Positions 37,076 to 48,031 of a stretch of 64,000 nt of DNA are shown piece by piece. Origin of the DNA: Rhea pennata (taxonomy: Eukaryota > Chordata > Aves > Rheiformes > Rheidae). Made by a program: the position numbers and the translations under genes. Location of the stretch: contig NC_084664.1 of assembly GCF_028389875.1 (NCBI RefSeq), positions 119,795,466 to 119,859,465 on the forward strand. Direction: 5' to 3'. A model generated the notes under the pieces. That model was not told the origin of the DNA. It saw nothing but the letters and a program-made list of their open reading frames with translations, and searched no databases. Position 1 is the first letter of the stretch. Every line of letters starts with the position of its first letter.

Positions 37076-40000
37076 TCTGTCTTATTTATTGGGTTATACT
37101 CTGCTTCCAAAGAATGCTGGTGCACTACATCACATCTGAAATAATTGTTCCAAATCTATCTTAAAGTGCTAAATACACCTAACAAATCCTGAGTGTTCAA
37201 GAATCACTACGCTAAAATTCTGTGGCATTATTAACATGCAGCTGGGGGCCCAAGATATCAAAAAAAAATACTAACAAAAATGTCCCAAGCCAAGGCCTCT
37301 CAGAAAACGTCTTTGGAGAGAAGCTGAATAAATAAAATCGAATGATTGCAACTTTAATTCTAAGTCAAACTGCACTTCTCTGCCACCACAAAGTGAAAAA
37401 AAATTGATCCAAACTTCAAAGTTGTAGAGTTCAATGAAGACTGAATCCTATAATTTTCAGAAAAATACATCATTCAGGTTTATAATTAAGATTATACATT
37501 TAGTGAGGAAGCCGAAAAACCTCAGACAACTGCTCAGACATAAAGAACCTTCAGGTGATGAAGATAAATATCTAAGCAACAAAATGGCAGAAGATTGCAG
37601 ACATCTAACCAAAAAACCCAGGTCTTTTACCATCTCAGATACTGCAAGCCAGAAAGTAACTGATCATTTTTTTCCTAAAGCATTCAGCATATCGGCTGAA
37701 TGAAAAAGACTAGAGAAAAGGATTAGAAAAAAAAAAACAAGTTAGAACTATTTTATTTTTTATTGGAAAATGAAAAAAATTTGATCATGACTATGGGAGA
37801 AACTAGGCACAGATATATTTTCATCTGTGGATAACTCTTGTTATCCTGAAAATAGGTATCTGAGTACATTAAGTTCTAAACAAGCTAGATCTAAGAGTAA
37901 AAACAGACTTGTCCTCTTCACAGCATCTGTATCAATCCCCTCATTATTTCCTAAAAGTCATGACAGAGCTGATTCATCCTTAGATTTAAAAACAATAGTA
38001 GCAAGTTGGTAAAGCTTATTCATAATGTAGATTAGCACTGGCAGCTTAGCAGGCAAACATCATAAAAAAAAAAAAGAAGATTTAAAATCAGAAATTTAAT
38101 CTCTGACCCTTGCTCTTTAGCTGATAATAGCAAATGATCTGGGATACCAATGAATCAAACTCTTTGACTCCACTAGAAGTGACGGGTAGTAATGTGTCAC
38201 GTGATCTCTATGAAAGGAGAGCGCTCCGTATCAAACTCAAAAAACCGTATATATACAATCTCTCAGGACATACAATTTGTAAAATATTTTAAGTGTCAAC
38301 CACCATCACACAGTTCCAAACACTGCTTAAAGACGTCTGCAAATTAAACAAAGGTAAGCTCAAAGAATAGCCCTTTTCCTGGGGAAAAAGATCTGATGCA
38401 TTAGCATTTTATCTCTCAGGGATAATCGTAAGGAGAAAAATCATATACTAGATAAAACCAGTATTGCTTCTTGGCAAAGAGCAAACACTGAGGACATGAA
38501 CAAACTTTCAGAAAAATCTTGTCGCCATGCTGCATTTGACAGTTTTCTGCCTTGATAGTTTGAGCTTTAGTGGCACCTTCACCTTCCACTTCATCCGCCA
38601 AAAAGATGTGCTCTATTTTTTATAGTACAACTGCATTTTGCACCGTATTAATGATTGTAGTTGTGCTTTGGAAGCAAAGCTGCTAATATTACAGTAATAA
38701 GACATTTCTGTGGCCATCCTGAATACCGAGATCAATAGTCCAGGACCAGCCTCTATCTGAGCACCTGAAAACACTCCTCTGGTGTAGATTTTTATTTTTT
38801 TTAATAAAGAAATTGGTTGGTATTTAGAAAAACATCCAGTTTAAAATTATATACTTACCAAATAAGCTAAATACAGTATGAAGAATTTGCTGTTTGATTG
38901 GTACAGGAAATGAAGCTGAAAGATGTGGAAAGTAGCTGCTTTTCAAAACTAATTTCTGAGCTAGCCTCTGAGTAGCAGTAAGGAAGGCAACTTCAACTTA
39001 AGCTTCTTTATCTGAAGGAGCAACTTCATGATGAGACAAAGCTCTTGTTTGCACATGAAAAAATATTGCATATTTTACCTTTTTATATCAATTGCATTAA
39101 ATATTGAATTGACTCAGTGTCTTTCAGACAACAGACTCCCAAATGCTAACGTGGAAGAAGCTTTAAATAAAGTTTTAAATATTGAGAATTTAAGTTAGAG
39201 AGCTTGAAAACAAAAACCTAACATTCACAAACAACAGGTTGCAGGCTTATGGTTAGTGTACTCACATAACTCTTAGAACTGTTAAAAGGGATGCCGTGTA
39301 AGCTCAGACTTGAAGTATCGAGATGCCCTAGCACAAAAGTTCACATTCCAATAAGGCTGACTCAGTCCTTCCGCCTTCCAAAGTACATAAATCTAATTCC
39401 ACGAAGTTTTACTGTGAAAGGAATTCTTTAAAGCAGGGGTCCTCCTCCCTGCTGTGTGCAAAAGCTAAGGATTCCCTCTCCTATGATATTCTCTGTTCTT
39501 TCCTGCTATTCACCAGCCACCTGACTAGCCAGCTCTATGTCAGGTCAACATTCCAGCAATCACATAGTTACTTGCAGATATTAAACATATTGCTTTGACA
39601 GCCCAATATCAAGTTATAGAAATATAAATTACTGCAAGTCATTTGTAATTACTGCAACATAGTTCCAAGTACAGGTTGCATAAAGCCCCCCAAACTACAT
39701 AAATGCTTCATCTAAAATGATTGAAAAGAGCAGCTCATAAGATACCAGTATCAAATTCAAAACTAAAAGGTTTGTTTTGTCTCTTTGCAAACCATTTATT
39801 AAGAACTGCATCACGTTAGCTATCTTCAGGATTCAACAATTTGCAGGCAATTTACAGTCAGTGTTGTGTGGCCATCATCCATGATGTAGTCGTTTAAATA
39901 TTTACTATAACCACCTTCAGCAGGCATTGAGGAAAGCCAAGCACCTTCATTAACATGTGTAAATGCAAGATAGTGTCATAAAAAGGAAAGTAAGTAGTAA

Positions 40001-40399
40001 AAGATATTTGTGTAAAGAATTTTGTAATTCTTTCCACCATTTACTTCTTAATTAGCATTACTGCATTGAGAAAGTCAGGCAAGTTTTGCAACTGTCAGCT
40101 CACTTTGGAACTATTGTGTCTGTAATGCTCAAACTCCATTAACTTCTTCAATAGTTTTTACATCTCCAGCAAGAAAAAAAGAATGTGGATCTTCAGATCT
40201 GGCTAATTTTAGAATCAGCTAACAGAATTAGCAAAAAAAACACTCATGAGCTCAACCGAACATTTCCAATCTGCAAATAGGGAAAAAAAAAAATGATTTG
40301 GCACGAGATTTCTCTATTACATGAATAGAGAAAGTGTTTCTTGGAGAACAGTTTTTTGAGATTTTATCCTCTGATGATAAAGAAATGAGTCATCCTCCA

Positions 40400-40406
40400 T
40401 CACAGT
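40400..40406 (-). promoter_or_regulatory. Possible miR-27 seed match on the ZBTB10 strand
   Basis: The minus strand reads ACTGTGA, complementary to positions 2-8 of miR-27. ZBTB10 is a known miR-27a target in mammals. The site is 7.3 kb beyond the stop codon and matters only if the 3' UTR reaches it. A 7-mer occurs often by chance. Confidence 0.2.
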
Positions 40407-40411
40407 GAAGT

Positions 40412-40446
40412 AAATGATTTAACCTTAGTCTCAGGTTAAATCATTT
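40412..40446. repeat. Perfect inverted repeat, 14-bp arms
   Basis: AAATGATTTAACCT, seven-base loop TAGTCTC, then AGGTTAAATCATTT. It is too short for a typical microRNA precursor, but is the longest perfect non-microsatellite hairpin I found. It lies next to a possible miR-27 seed site on the minus strand. Confidence 0.92.
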
Positions 40447-43156
40447 GATGTGGTAACTTAAAACCACATTTAGTTTTAGATTCTTTTCTAAACCTACATC
40501 AAAGAGTAAGAATCTTCTATAATTCTCATTATATGCCACAGATTTATATGAGTAATGCTTAGCTCTTGGATAGTGTTTTTCTCACTACTTTGGAGAGCTT
40601 TCTGAAGTATCTCAGTTTTAAAAAAAGGTGATATAACTCAGAAATGACATACATAAGGGTAAAATAACTTCCAAGACTACCAAACAAGCCATGGTATAAA
40701 TGAACAAAAACATCAAGTGCTGTAATCAGACTACAAAACTTCCATAGCTACTGTTACTTAAGCAGTGCAAACAATGACAACTTGAGTTAGAGTTGTGCAG
40801 CCCTACTTATAAGGGGATCCTCTTTTCATTTATTCAAATGGTGTACAAATACCAAAATTACTGTATCTGATCAGATGAATTCTGCCTTATCCTTTTTCTA
40901 TCATTCAGGCTTCAGAAGAACATGCAAGAAATTCTAGGGTGACGTGTCATATGAATATAATGCTTTCTCACAGACTGGGTAACAGTCTTTTCCCCTCAAC
41001 ACACATAATGCATATCTTGTCCCTTTTCGCATCTTTCAGAAAACAGAGATAGAATTCCAAGGACCTAAATCAGAACTGTACAACAGGTAGTGTTATTCAT
41101 GACTGTTTGGTGGATGTTATACATTCATATATTGCTGGATCTAGAAAGTGAACAGATGCTCTAACATAAGTTGGGCCATTTCTCAGCACAAGTTTAACTG
41201 TTAATCCTGTATGTGTTTTCAAGTTCAGGGGCTAAAACGAGGCTGACTGCTTAAATTAAAATGTTTCCAGTACAAGTTATCCTTTGAAAAGGACAGCATT
41301 TCAAGACTTAAGATTTTTATAACATTAACTCAATGATACTGTAAAGATAAGTATTTTTTCCTGTTCTTGACGAATGCAGCAAGACTTAACATCCATTAAG
41401 AAAACTGGCAGAGACCATCTCATTCAACACTGAATCTTCTCATGACCCTACTACAAACCAGCAAGGCACTTTGCAGTTTTCTCCTACAACTGCTTTCTGT
41501 CAGCAATATTAATTTCTACATAATTTGATTGAATTTGCTGAATTTTCACATAAGCATATTTCTTTCTTGCTGCTTCTTTCTAGCTATAACTACTACCTAC
41601 TTGCTACTTAATTCACAAGTTGAAAACATTCTTCAACCATGAAAACAATTCCTTGACAAACACTGTTCAGATGATTTTAAGAGTATGTGACCAACTGCCG
41701 TATTAATGAAGAAGTTTAACTGTCTACAAGGCCCTACCAAACAGAGCTATTCTCACCCAGAAGATGATTTTCTCACGAGTTTCACCCTTCATATCAAATA
41801 CAAAGCTATGCAACCCTAGCTAATAGGGAAAGCTATTCATAGAGAGGCCTTAGTCCTCACAAAATACTGCTATCCAGGTCAAGAGGTGCGAGATGACTTT
41901 ATCTATACAGATACAGAAATTTAAACTCTCCCTACAGGACAATAATTTGTATCTGTCCCTGAAAAAACTGAAAAAGGGTTATTTCCTTTTAACTCAGCTG
42001 CTCAAGGAACCCACTTTTGCATAACCTACCAGAAGGTAACACCTATTTAGGGGGATGACTGAAACCCAATGATCAGTTCAAACTCTCCTCCAAAATTTTT
42101 TAGCTGATGGGCTTTTAAGAAGCCCAAGTGAAAGCTGGGCATCCTCTCATCAAAACCAAGTGTCTGAGATCAGATGAGCTGCAGAGAGGAAACACACCAC
42201 CACAGTAGTGTTTCAGGCACAGACAGTATGAGTGCGTTGTGTAAGGGCTCCAATCCTTTCGGCACACATTAGATTATATCTAAAGTATCCCTTAACTGAT
42301 CTGTACAATGTTGCACTGAACATTTGTCTAAAATCCAGTTTTAGGTATACACATCCTTTTGGGGATGCTAGTACTTAGAATTTATTTTAAGGCTATATTT
42401 TAACCTACATCATAATAAGGTAGATCATTTTAAAACAACTAGTTGCTATTAATATTAAGTCATTTGCAGCAGAGGATTGTATGTTAATGTTAAGACACTC
42501 AAAGAAATCTCTCTGTACCTGGTCTGGAGAGCAAGGGAAAAAGGAGAGAGCACAGATAAAGACAACATACTGCAAATAATTTAAGATTGGTGCATGTATT
42601 ATGATAATTCTGGAAATTACGTTTACATACCAATGTGTTAGTGAGAAAGTATTTATGTCTGTATTTTTAAACTGGTTAATCCAAATCAATTCAGGTAAAT
42701 TAAAAAAAAATACAGAAAACCAAACCTCGTTATTTATATAACTCCATATTTATAGCTTATTTTCTTAAGCATTGGCTTCAGACTCCAATAATGTTAATAC
42801 AAAGTACTTGTTAAGTCAATTTTATTTTCTAGTTTCCTAAGTCATAGGAAACTTCTAATATGGTTATCACCATTCTTCACATACTATTAAAAAAAACAAC
42901 CCCCATAATGAATTATATGTGGGATCCAGACAAGGAACAAGTGCTCAGCTATGCTCCTGCCCATGGATTTCAAACCTATATTTTCTTTATTACAAAATGC
43001 TTAGTATTTTACTACAGCTTTGTTAAAGTAATACTATACTAAAACCAATTTACTTCCTTTCATCCAACATGTCAATGTATACTCTTTTGTGAAAGATATT
43101 AATGTGTAATCATAACATACAAAAGAAATTCCAGCTCCAAAGAGCAAACATATTTG

Positions 43157-43179
43157 CCCCCCCCCCCCCAAAAAAAAAA
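43157..43179. repeat. C-run followed by A-run
   Basis: Thirteen C then ten A. A similar junction is at 45810-45839. Confidence 0.9.
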
Positions 43180-45498
43180 GTAGGTAACAGATGACATTCT
43201 GAGGAGTGATGCGAAGGGAAGCATATACGGTAAAATATCTCCAGAAAACTATCACAGGGTACTATCTCTGCAGGGTCTGAAGTACTTTCTGAAGACACTA
43301 AAAATGGAAATTGGATTCTTTGATATTTTCCTCATTAGAAGGCTGTCAACAAATTGTACTAAATAGGAACAGTCAATTGTCCAAAACATTCAAGTAGTAA
43401 ATCAGAGTAAGAGACATTGTAGCAATTCAAATCCGAAAGTCTCTTTCCTATCACATTGCATTCATCATTTCCCTCCATTTTCCGCTTTCTTTTGGTGCTG
43501 TAAATCTTTCAGTGTATGTGGAGAATTATCTTGTTTTCATTTCTTAGTAGTTTCCAAAGTCATTTAAATATAGATGAAGTAGAAAGAACCAGCTTCTGAG
43601 GCAGTTCTTGCAAACAGAACTCTGCACCAGTAAGGATCAGCAGACTCCAAAAATATTTTGGAATAGCTGTGAGACTTGCTTTGTTTAGTGGCAAGAACAG
43701 GAAAAAAAAATAGTGAAACAAAACTTGGAAAATGCAGAACTCAAACTCAAGAGACAACCTTCACTAAAGAAAACCCTATTAAAAGGCTTACCAAGTTAAA
43801 GCTAGGCAAAGAAAGTGCCTTCCAATTTACAGAATTACTCCAATAACCCACAGCCAGAAGCTTATCAGATACCAGTGCCCTTGTCCCAAACTTTTCTTCA
43901 TCTGATAATGCTCATTCCTCTCAAAAGAAAGGGAAACTACTGTATTGTAATAGTATCTCAAAATTGTGCATTTGCATAAGTGTATGCATTTCAAAATGTA
44001 ATTACTTAGTAGTGGGACCAATAATTTCAACCCTTGCTCCTTAGTGAAGCATCATTTTGTTGGTAATCAACTATCAGCTTTGGTTTCCAATACTAGTTTC
44101 ACTTCAGAAAATAATTCTACTAAAAGATCCATTTTTATGAATTTAACTATGAGATCTACCTGCAAGTGACAGAAGGAAATTTTATTTTGCATTCAAGATG
44201 CATCTGACTTGCTACTGAAAAAAACGCTTGATATTGCACTATAGTAACTAATTCCACATAGGTTAACGATCAACTTATATTTTAAGTTATCCGTTTCTTG
44301 AAATGCATCTACTGTGATAGGGACTTCCTTATGAAAATATACACACGCTTACTTACTTTTTTCCTGCATCACGATTCCCTGCCAAAAAAGTACTCTGTGC
44401 ATTTTTTTTTCTAAAAGGTAATCATTATCTGCAAAAAATAGAACAAAAACTCTACTGCTTCCACATTTCTCTACATTAAGATAGCCACAGAAAGGGAAGA
44501 AACTCAAAATTAAAATTCTACATTTGTCTTTGTAATACAATAGTTTTATAAAAAGCAGCATGTATCGCATTACACCAAATGAGCCAATATCAGACTTGTG
44601 CTTTGAAAATTATTTCATCAGAAGACAAAATGAAAAACTGGGTAGCTTTCTAGAAGGTTTAATTTGTAAGGGAGACACATTAAGAGAAGAAGTCTTTTGT
44701 TACTAAAATCCACTTCCATGTTTACTACAGCATAACTCCAGCAGTTCTTAAGAGGAAGACTCTTCTTAGTGCAGAAATTTCCTCCTACTTTTTGTAACAG
44801 TAAAGAAATTAGAGCTGTCTTTTTTCAGATAATTCTTAGGAAATTCACTTTTATTATTGTAGAGCTAACTTGATCATAAAGTAATCTATGTAAAATAACT
44901 TCTGAACAAACAGCTCAGAGAACCCAGACTTCAGATAGCATCCAGACAAATTCTTCTGTTTCTCAAACATGAGAACAGTGGATCTCCATTAAACTATTTC
45001 ACACCATTGGCTAAAGAGCTAGTTTCACATTTAAATAGTCATCCCTTTCCCTCCAACCCTACATCAAGGGTAATTACATGCAACTCCTAAAGGCAAGCAA
45101 TTAAGTATTACCAAGGAAACAATGATTGTCACAATGCAAAAGAATATTAAGGCCAATGAATAATATCCGAGTTGTCATAAATAACACTGATTTCTATTGG
45201 ATCCTGCTTTTCGAAATATAACCAGAATAAAAGCACAACAATTCTGTAGTGTACCAAGTGTATATTTCAATTTACTGTATGCAGTCTAACAACAAATTTG
45301 GTCATAATTTACCAGATATACATAAATGATTTAAGTAGTAAAAGAAGATTCAGTTGCAAGAGAAAAAGTTCATATCTTGAGGAAAAAAAACAAAAAACAA
45401 AACAAAAAAGGAAAATACATTAAGAATGGAGAGCCAGGTCCAGTTTCTAAGCATTAAGTGAGCAGTATTCTAATAAAGCAGATTTAGGTGAATTTCAG

Positions 45499-45529
<31 letters not shown>

Positions 45530-45541
45530 TTTATATATATA
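45499..45541. repeat. TA dinucleotide microsatellite
   Basis: About 14 AT units, interrupted by a T-run and followed by a few more TA units. Confidence 0.93.
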
Positions 45542-45809
45542 GACAGATCTACCAATTGTAAACTATGGTTTTAAAGGGGATAAATGGGATGGAAAAATCT
45601 TTATGCTATACTTACATATTCACAAAGCAGAACATTACTTTAACGTTTAAAATACTTTTCATTCATATCATCTTTGTCCAACTAATTTCTACTTTGGACC
45701 CCACCAGAATTACACATTACTCATTTCAGTCTAGAACAATGAGAATAAAATGTATGCTTCAGTGGAAAAAAAAACAAACAAAAAAAACCCTACCTCCTCC
45801 CATCCCACA

Positions 45810-45839
45810 CCCCCCCCCAAAAAAAAAAAAAAAAAAAAA
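45810..45839. repeat. C-run followed by 21-A run
   Basis: Nine C then 21 A, followed by GGAAAGAAAGAAAAAC. Confidence 0.9.
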
Positions 45840-46984
45840 GGAAAGAAAGAAAAACTAATTATCTGTCTGGTTTACAATGATGTGGAAACTACCAATGAAA
45901 TAAATGGATGATTTAAAAAAAGCATTTTAATTCCCAAATAACTGTAGTTCAACTTTTCTCAGCTGCAATCGGCAAATACAATGTCTTAACATTACGTTAC
46001 TGTTCTACTGATGTAAAAGACAACAACAGTAAAGCTCGTCTCTTTAAATACATACCAACTTTGATCAGATGGAGCACCATTATGATTCTGTCCGTCAAAG
46101 CATAGTTCAAAGTTATCCACACAACTAGCATAATTTAGTTACCTGATATAAAATAGGAAAAAATATACTTATTTCAAAATTAAAACAAAGCTGAAAAATA
46201 CGGTGACCCTCAATTTTTTTTTTAATACAGTACTGTCACACTGGCCTAGCTATGTGTTATGATAAATGCTCTGTGTATTTACTCACTGTGACATAATAGT
46301 ACATCAGAGGTATCGTTCCAATGATTACTTGAATTTGTTTGCCTTAGGCTAGACAAAGCAGAGGAGTTGAACATGTAACGCCCTCCCCTCCCTATGAAAG
46401 AAGTCTGAAATCATTGGTACAATATAAGTTTAGGGAAAAAAAAAATCTGCATGGCTACAAAAATTGAAGTTTCAATGACTACTGAAAATTTAAAATAAAG
46501 AGTGTAGGGAGCATATCATTCTGAGAAGTAGACAACTCAAAGCATTATTTTGCTTTGGACTTTGTTTTTGTTTTTTAAAAAAGTTCCAGCAAATTAATTC
46601 AACAAGTTAAATGTATTTTGTTTATATTAAACACTAGCAACAACCCATTAAATACAAAAGAATAAAAAATATCTTGTGTTCATTTTAATGATGAACAATG
46701 GGCATAATAGCCTAGTGTCCAATGCATATCACAAACTAGCCAAAAAGCGGACAAGAAAGAAATTATCAACCAAAGAGTTGTTTAATATGACACTTTCTCC
46801 ATTCCTTGCATTTTTTTTTTCCTGTGGGACTGAGGTATACACCAGGGGAGTCAAAAAGTTGGGGGGTGGGGGGAAGGGGTGAGACAGGGAAGGGAAGATT
46901 TACTACAGTCTGATACTTTTCAGCATGATTATCTCTTCTGACTAAATAGAGAAGAGTTACTCATGCTCTAGGCAAGCTATTACT

Positions 46985-46990
46985 TTTATT
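46985..46990 (-). terminator. Candidate polyadenylation signal AATAAA
   Basis: The plus strand reads TTTATT, so the minus strand reads AATAAA. It is the first such hexamer downstream of the ZBTB10 stop. The hexamer is common in AT-rich DNA and the downstream sequence is not notably GU-rich, so its use is uncertain. Confidence 0.25.
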
Positions 46991-47725
46991 GGTCATTTTT
47001 TCTGCAAGATTATTTTGGAACTGATGAAACAATAACAACCTTTAAAATTCAAAACTGTGAAGAAGCAGACACTAAATTAATGCCGTTATCAACTTCTCCA
47101 GTGCTTATCACCTATACCACGTGCTGGCTTAGAGCCAAAATTTTTAAAAACCAAATTTCAGTATGGAGTTGGCATTATCCATGATGCATCCTTAAGTGAT
47201 TGGCTTTCACCTATCTGAGTAAGGGAGAGGTAAGGTTTGTATGGCAAAGACATGCTCATGGAAACAAGAGCTATCAGTCCAAATTAGCTTCACTGGTTCA
47301 CTGACAAACTATGACTGGATTTGGGGAAGCGGTCTTTGTACTTCCATACCAAATTGCAATTTTCTTCATTCATGTTAACAGATACATGAATGTGTAACAT
47401 AATAAGTACAGTTACTACTATGTCTGATTAGGACCCAAATAGCTATATCCTATAAATAATAAAAAATACATTTTTTCTTTTGATAACTGACTGTAGATGT
47501 GAGGACTCTGTATAATTCAACCAAATGGTTGTATGCTGTACAGTCCTGTGCAAATATCATAGAAAATTAATAATCCTTTTTTGCTATAAGGCTTTGACCC
47601 TATATTTTTCACAGCAACATAACTACCATCCAGCCTGTACCATATTTCGCAAGCCTTCAGTCCAAAAATTCAAATAGTCAATCCACATAGTGTCCATTTG
47701 CGGCACACTGAAGCCATATGCTCTG
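46985..47725 (-). other. ZBTB10: ZBTB10 proximal 3' UTR, to the first AATAAA (end not established)
   Basis: Sequence immediately after the ZBTB10 TGA on the minus strand must be 3' UTR for some distance. The first canonical AATAAA I find on this strand is at 46990-46985, about 740 nt after the stop. No clear GU-rich element follows it, so it may be a minor or unused site. Further minus-strand AATAAA motifs occur at 44855-44850 and at several points further left, so the UTR may be several kilobases long. The boundary given is only the first plausible one. Confidence 0.4.
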
Positions 47726-48031
47726 TCAGTCATCTAAAGGCATACAAACTTCCCCAGATTCATCCCATCGAGACTGGTCATTCTGTTCTTCCACATCATC
47801 GCCAAGCTCCTCATCACCTTCTCCCACTTCATTTTCCTCATACTCTTCATCTCTAGGGAAATCTGTGTCCTGCACCTGATCTACTCCCTCTTGCCCTCCA
47901 GGTTGAGATTTATCTGCACAGTCTACACAAACTCCATAGCGTCGAGATCCATGTCTTATTCCAACACTGGCTGCTAGCATGAAGATCTTCTTACACACCA
48001 TACATTTATACTTTTTATCCTTTTTGTGCAC
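47726..48031 (-). CDS. ZBTB10: ZBTB10 terminal coding exon: end of zinc finger 2, Cys/His-rich segment, acidic C-terminus
   Basis: Last coding exon of a BTB/POZ C2H2 zinc-finger transcription factor. The acceptor is a pyrimidine-rich TTTCTCTTTCTTAG followed by GTGCAC, so the first codon is GTG (Val). It is an internal codon, not a start. The frame joins in phase 0 to the upstream exon and supplies the last Val-His of finger 2. The product then reads [13 protein letters not shown], a CxxC followed by a His and a second CxxC (CVDC), and an acidic tail rich in Asp/Glu that ends [12 protein letters not shown] and TGA at 47728-47726. The identification rests on my recognition of the finger and tail sequence as ZBTB10 (RINZF), a nuclear repressor. 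By family knowledge it binds GC-rich Sp sites and the variant telomeric repeat TTGGGG. No other ZBTB member I know carries this tail. The exon is intact, with 101 residues after the junction. Confidence 0.9.
   Translation of the reverse strand: MHKKDKKYKCMVCKKIFMLAASVGIRHGSRRYGVCVDCADKSQPGGQEGVDQVQDTDFPRDEEYEENEVGEGDEELGDDVEEQNDQSRWDESGEVCMPLDD

Larger units (their letters stand above)
27991..46984. other. AT-rich gene desert, possibly including distal ZBTB10 3' UTR
   Basis: Nineteen kilobases with no recognisable exon, CR1 copy or CpG island. Hand reading found only microsatellites, homopolymers and small hairpins, listed separately. The right-hand part lies directly downstream of ZBTB10 and may be transcribed if distal polyadenylation sites are used. 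The low density of recognisable repeats is compatible with conserved noncoding sequence, but that needs alignment. ORFs such as 33097-33423 and 37434-37703 have no motif. Confidence 0.5.

Noticed and set aside
40397-40451. The 40412-40446 hairpin as a microRNA precursor.
   Set aside because: The stem is only 14 bp and the outer flanks do not pair well, far short of the roughly 30-bp stem expected.
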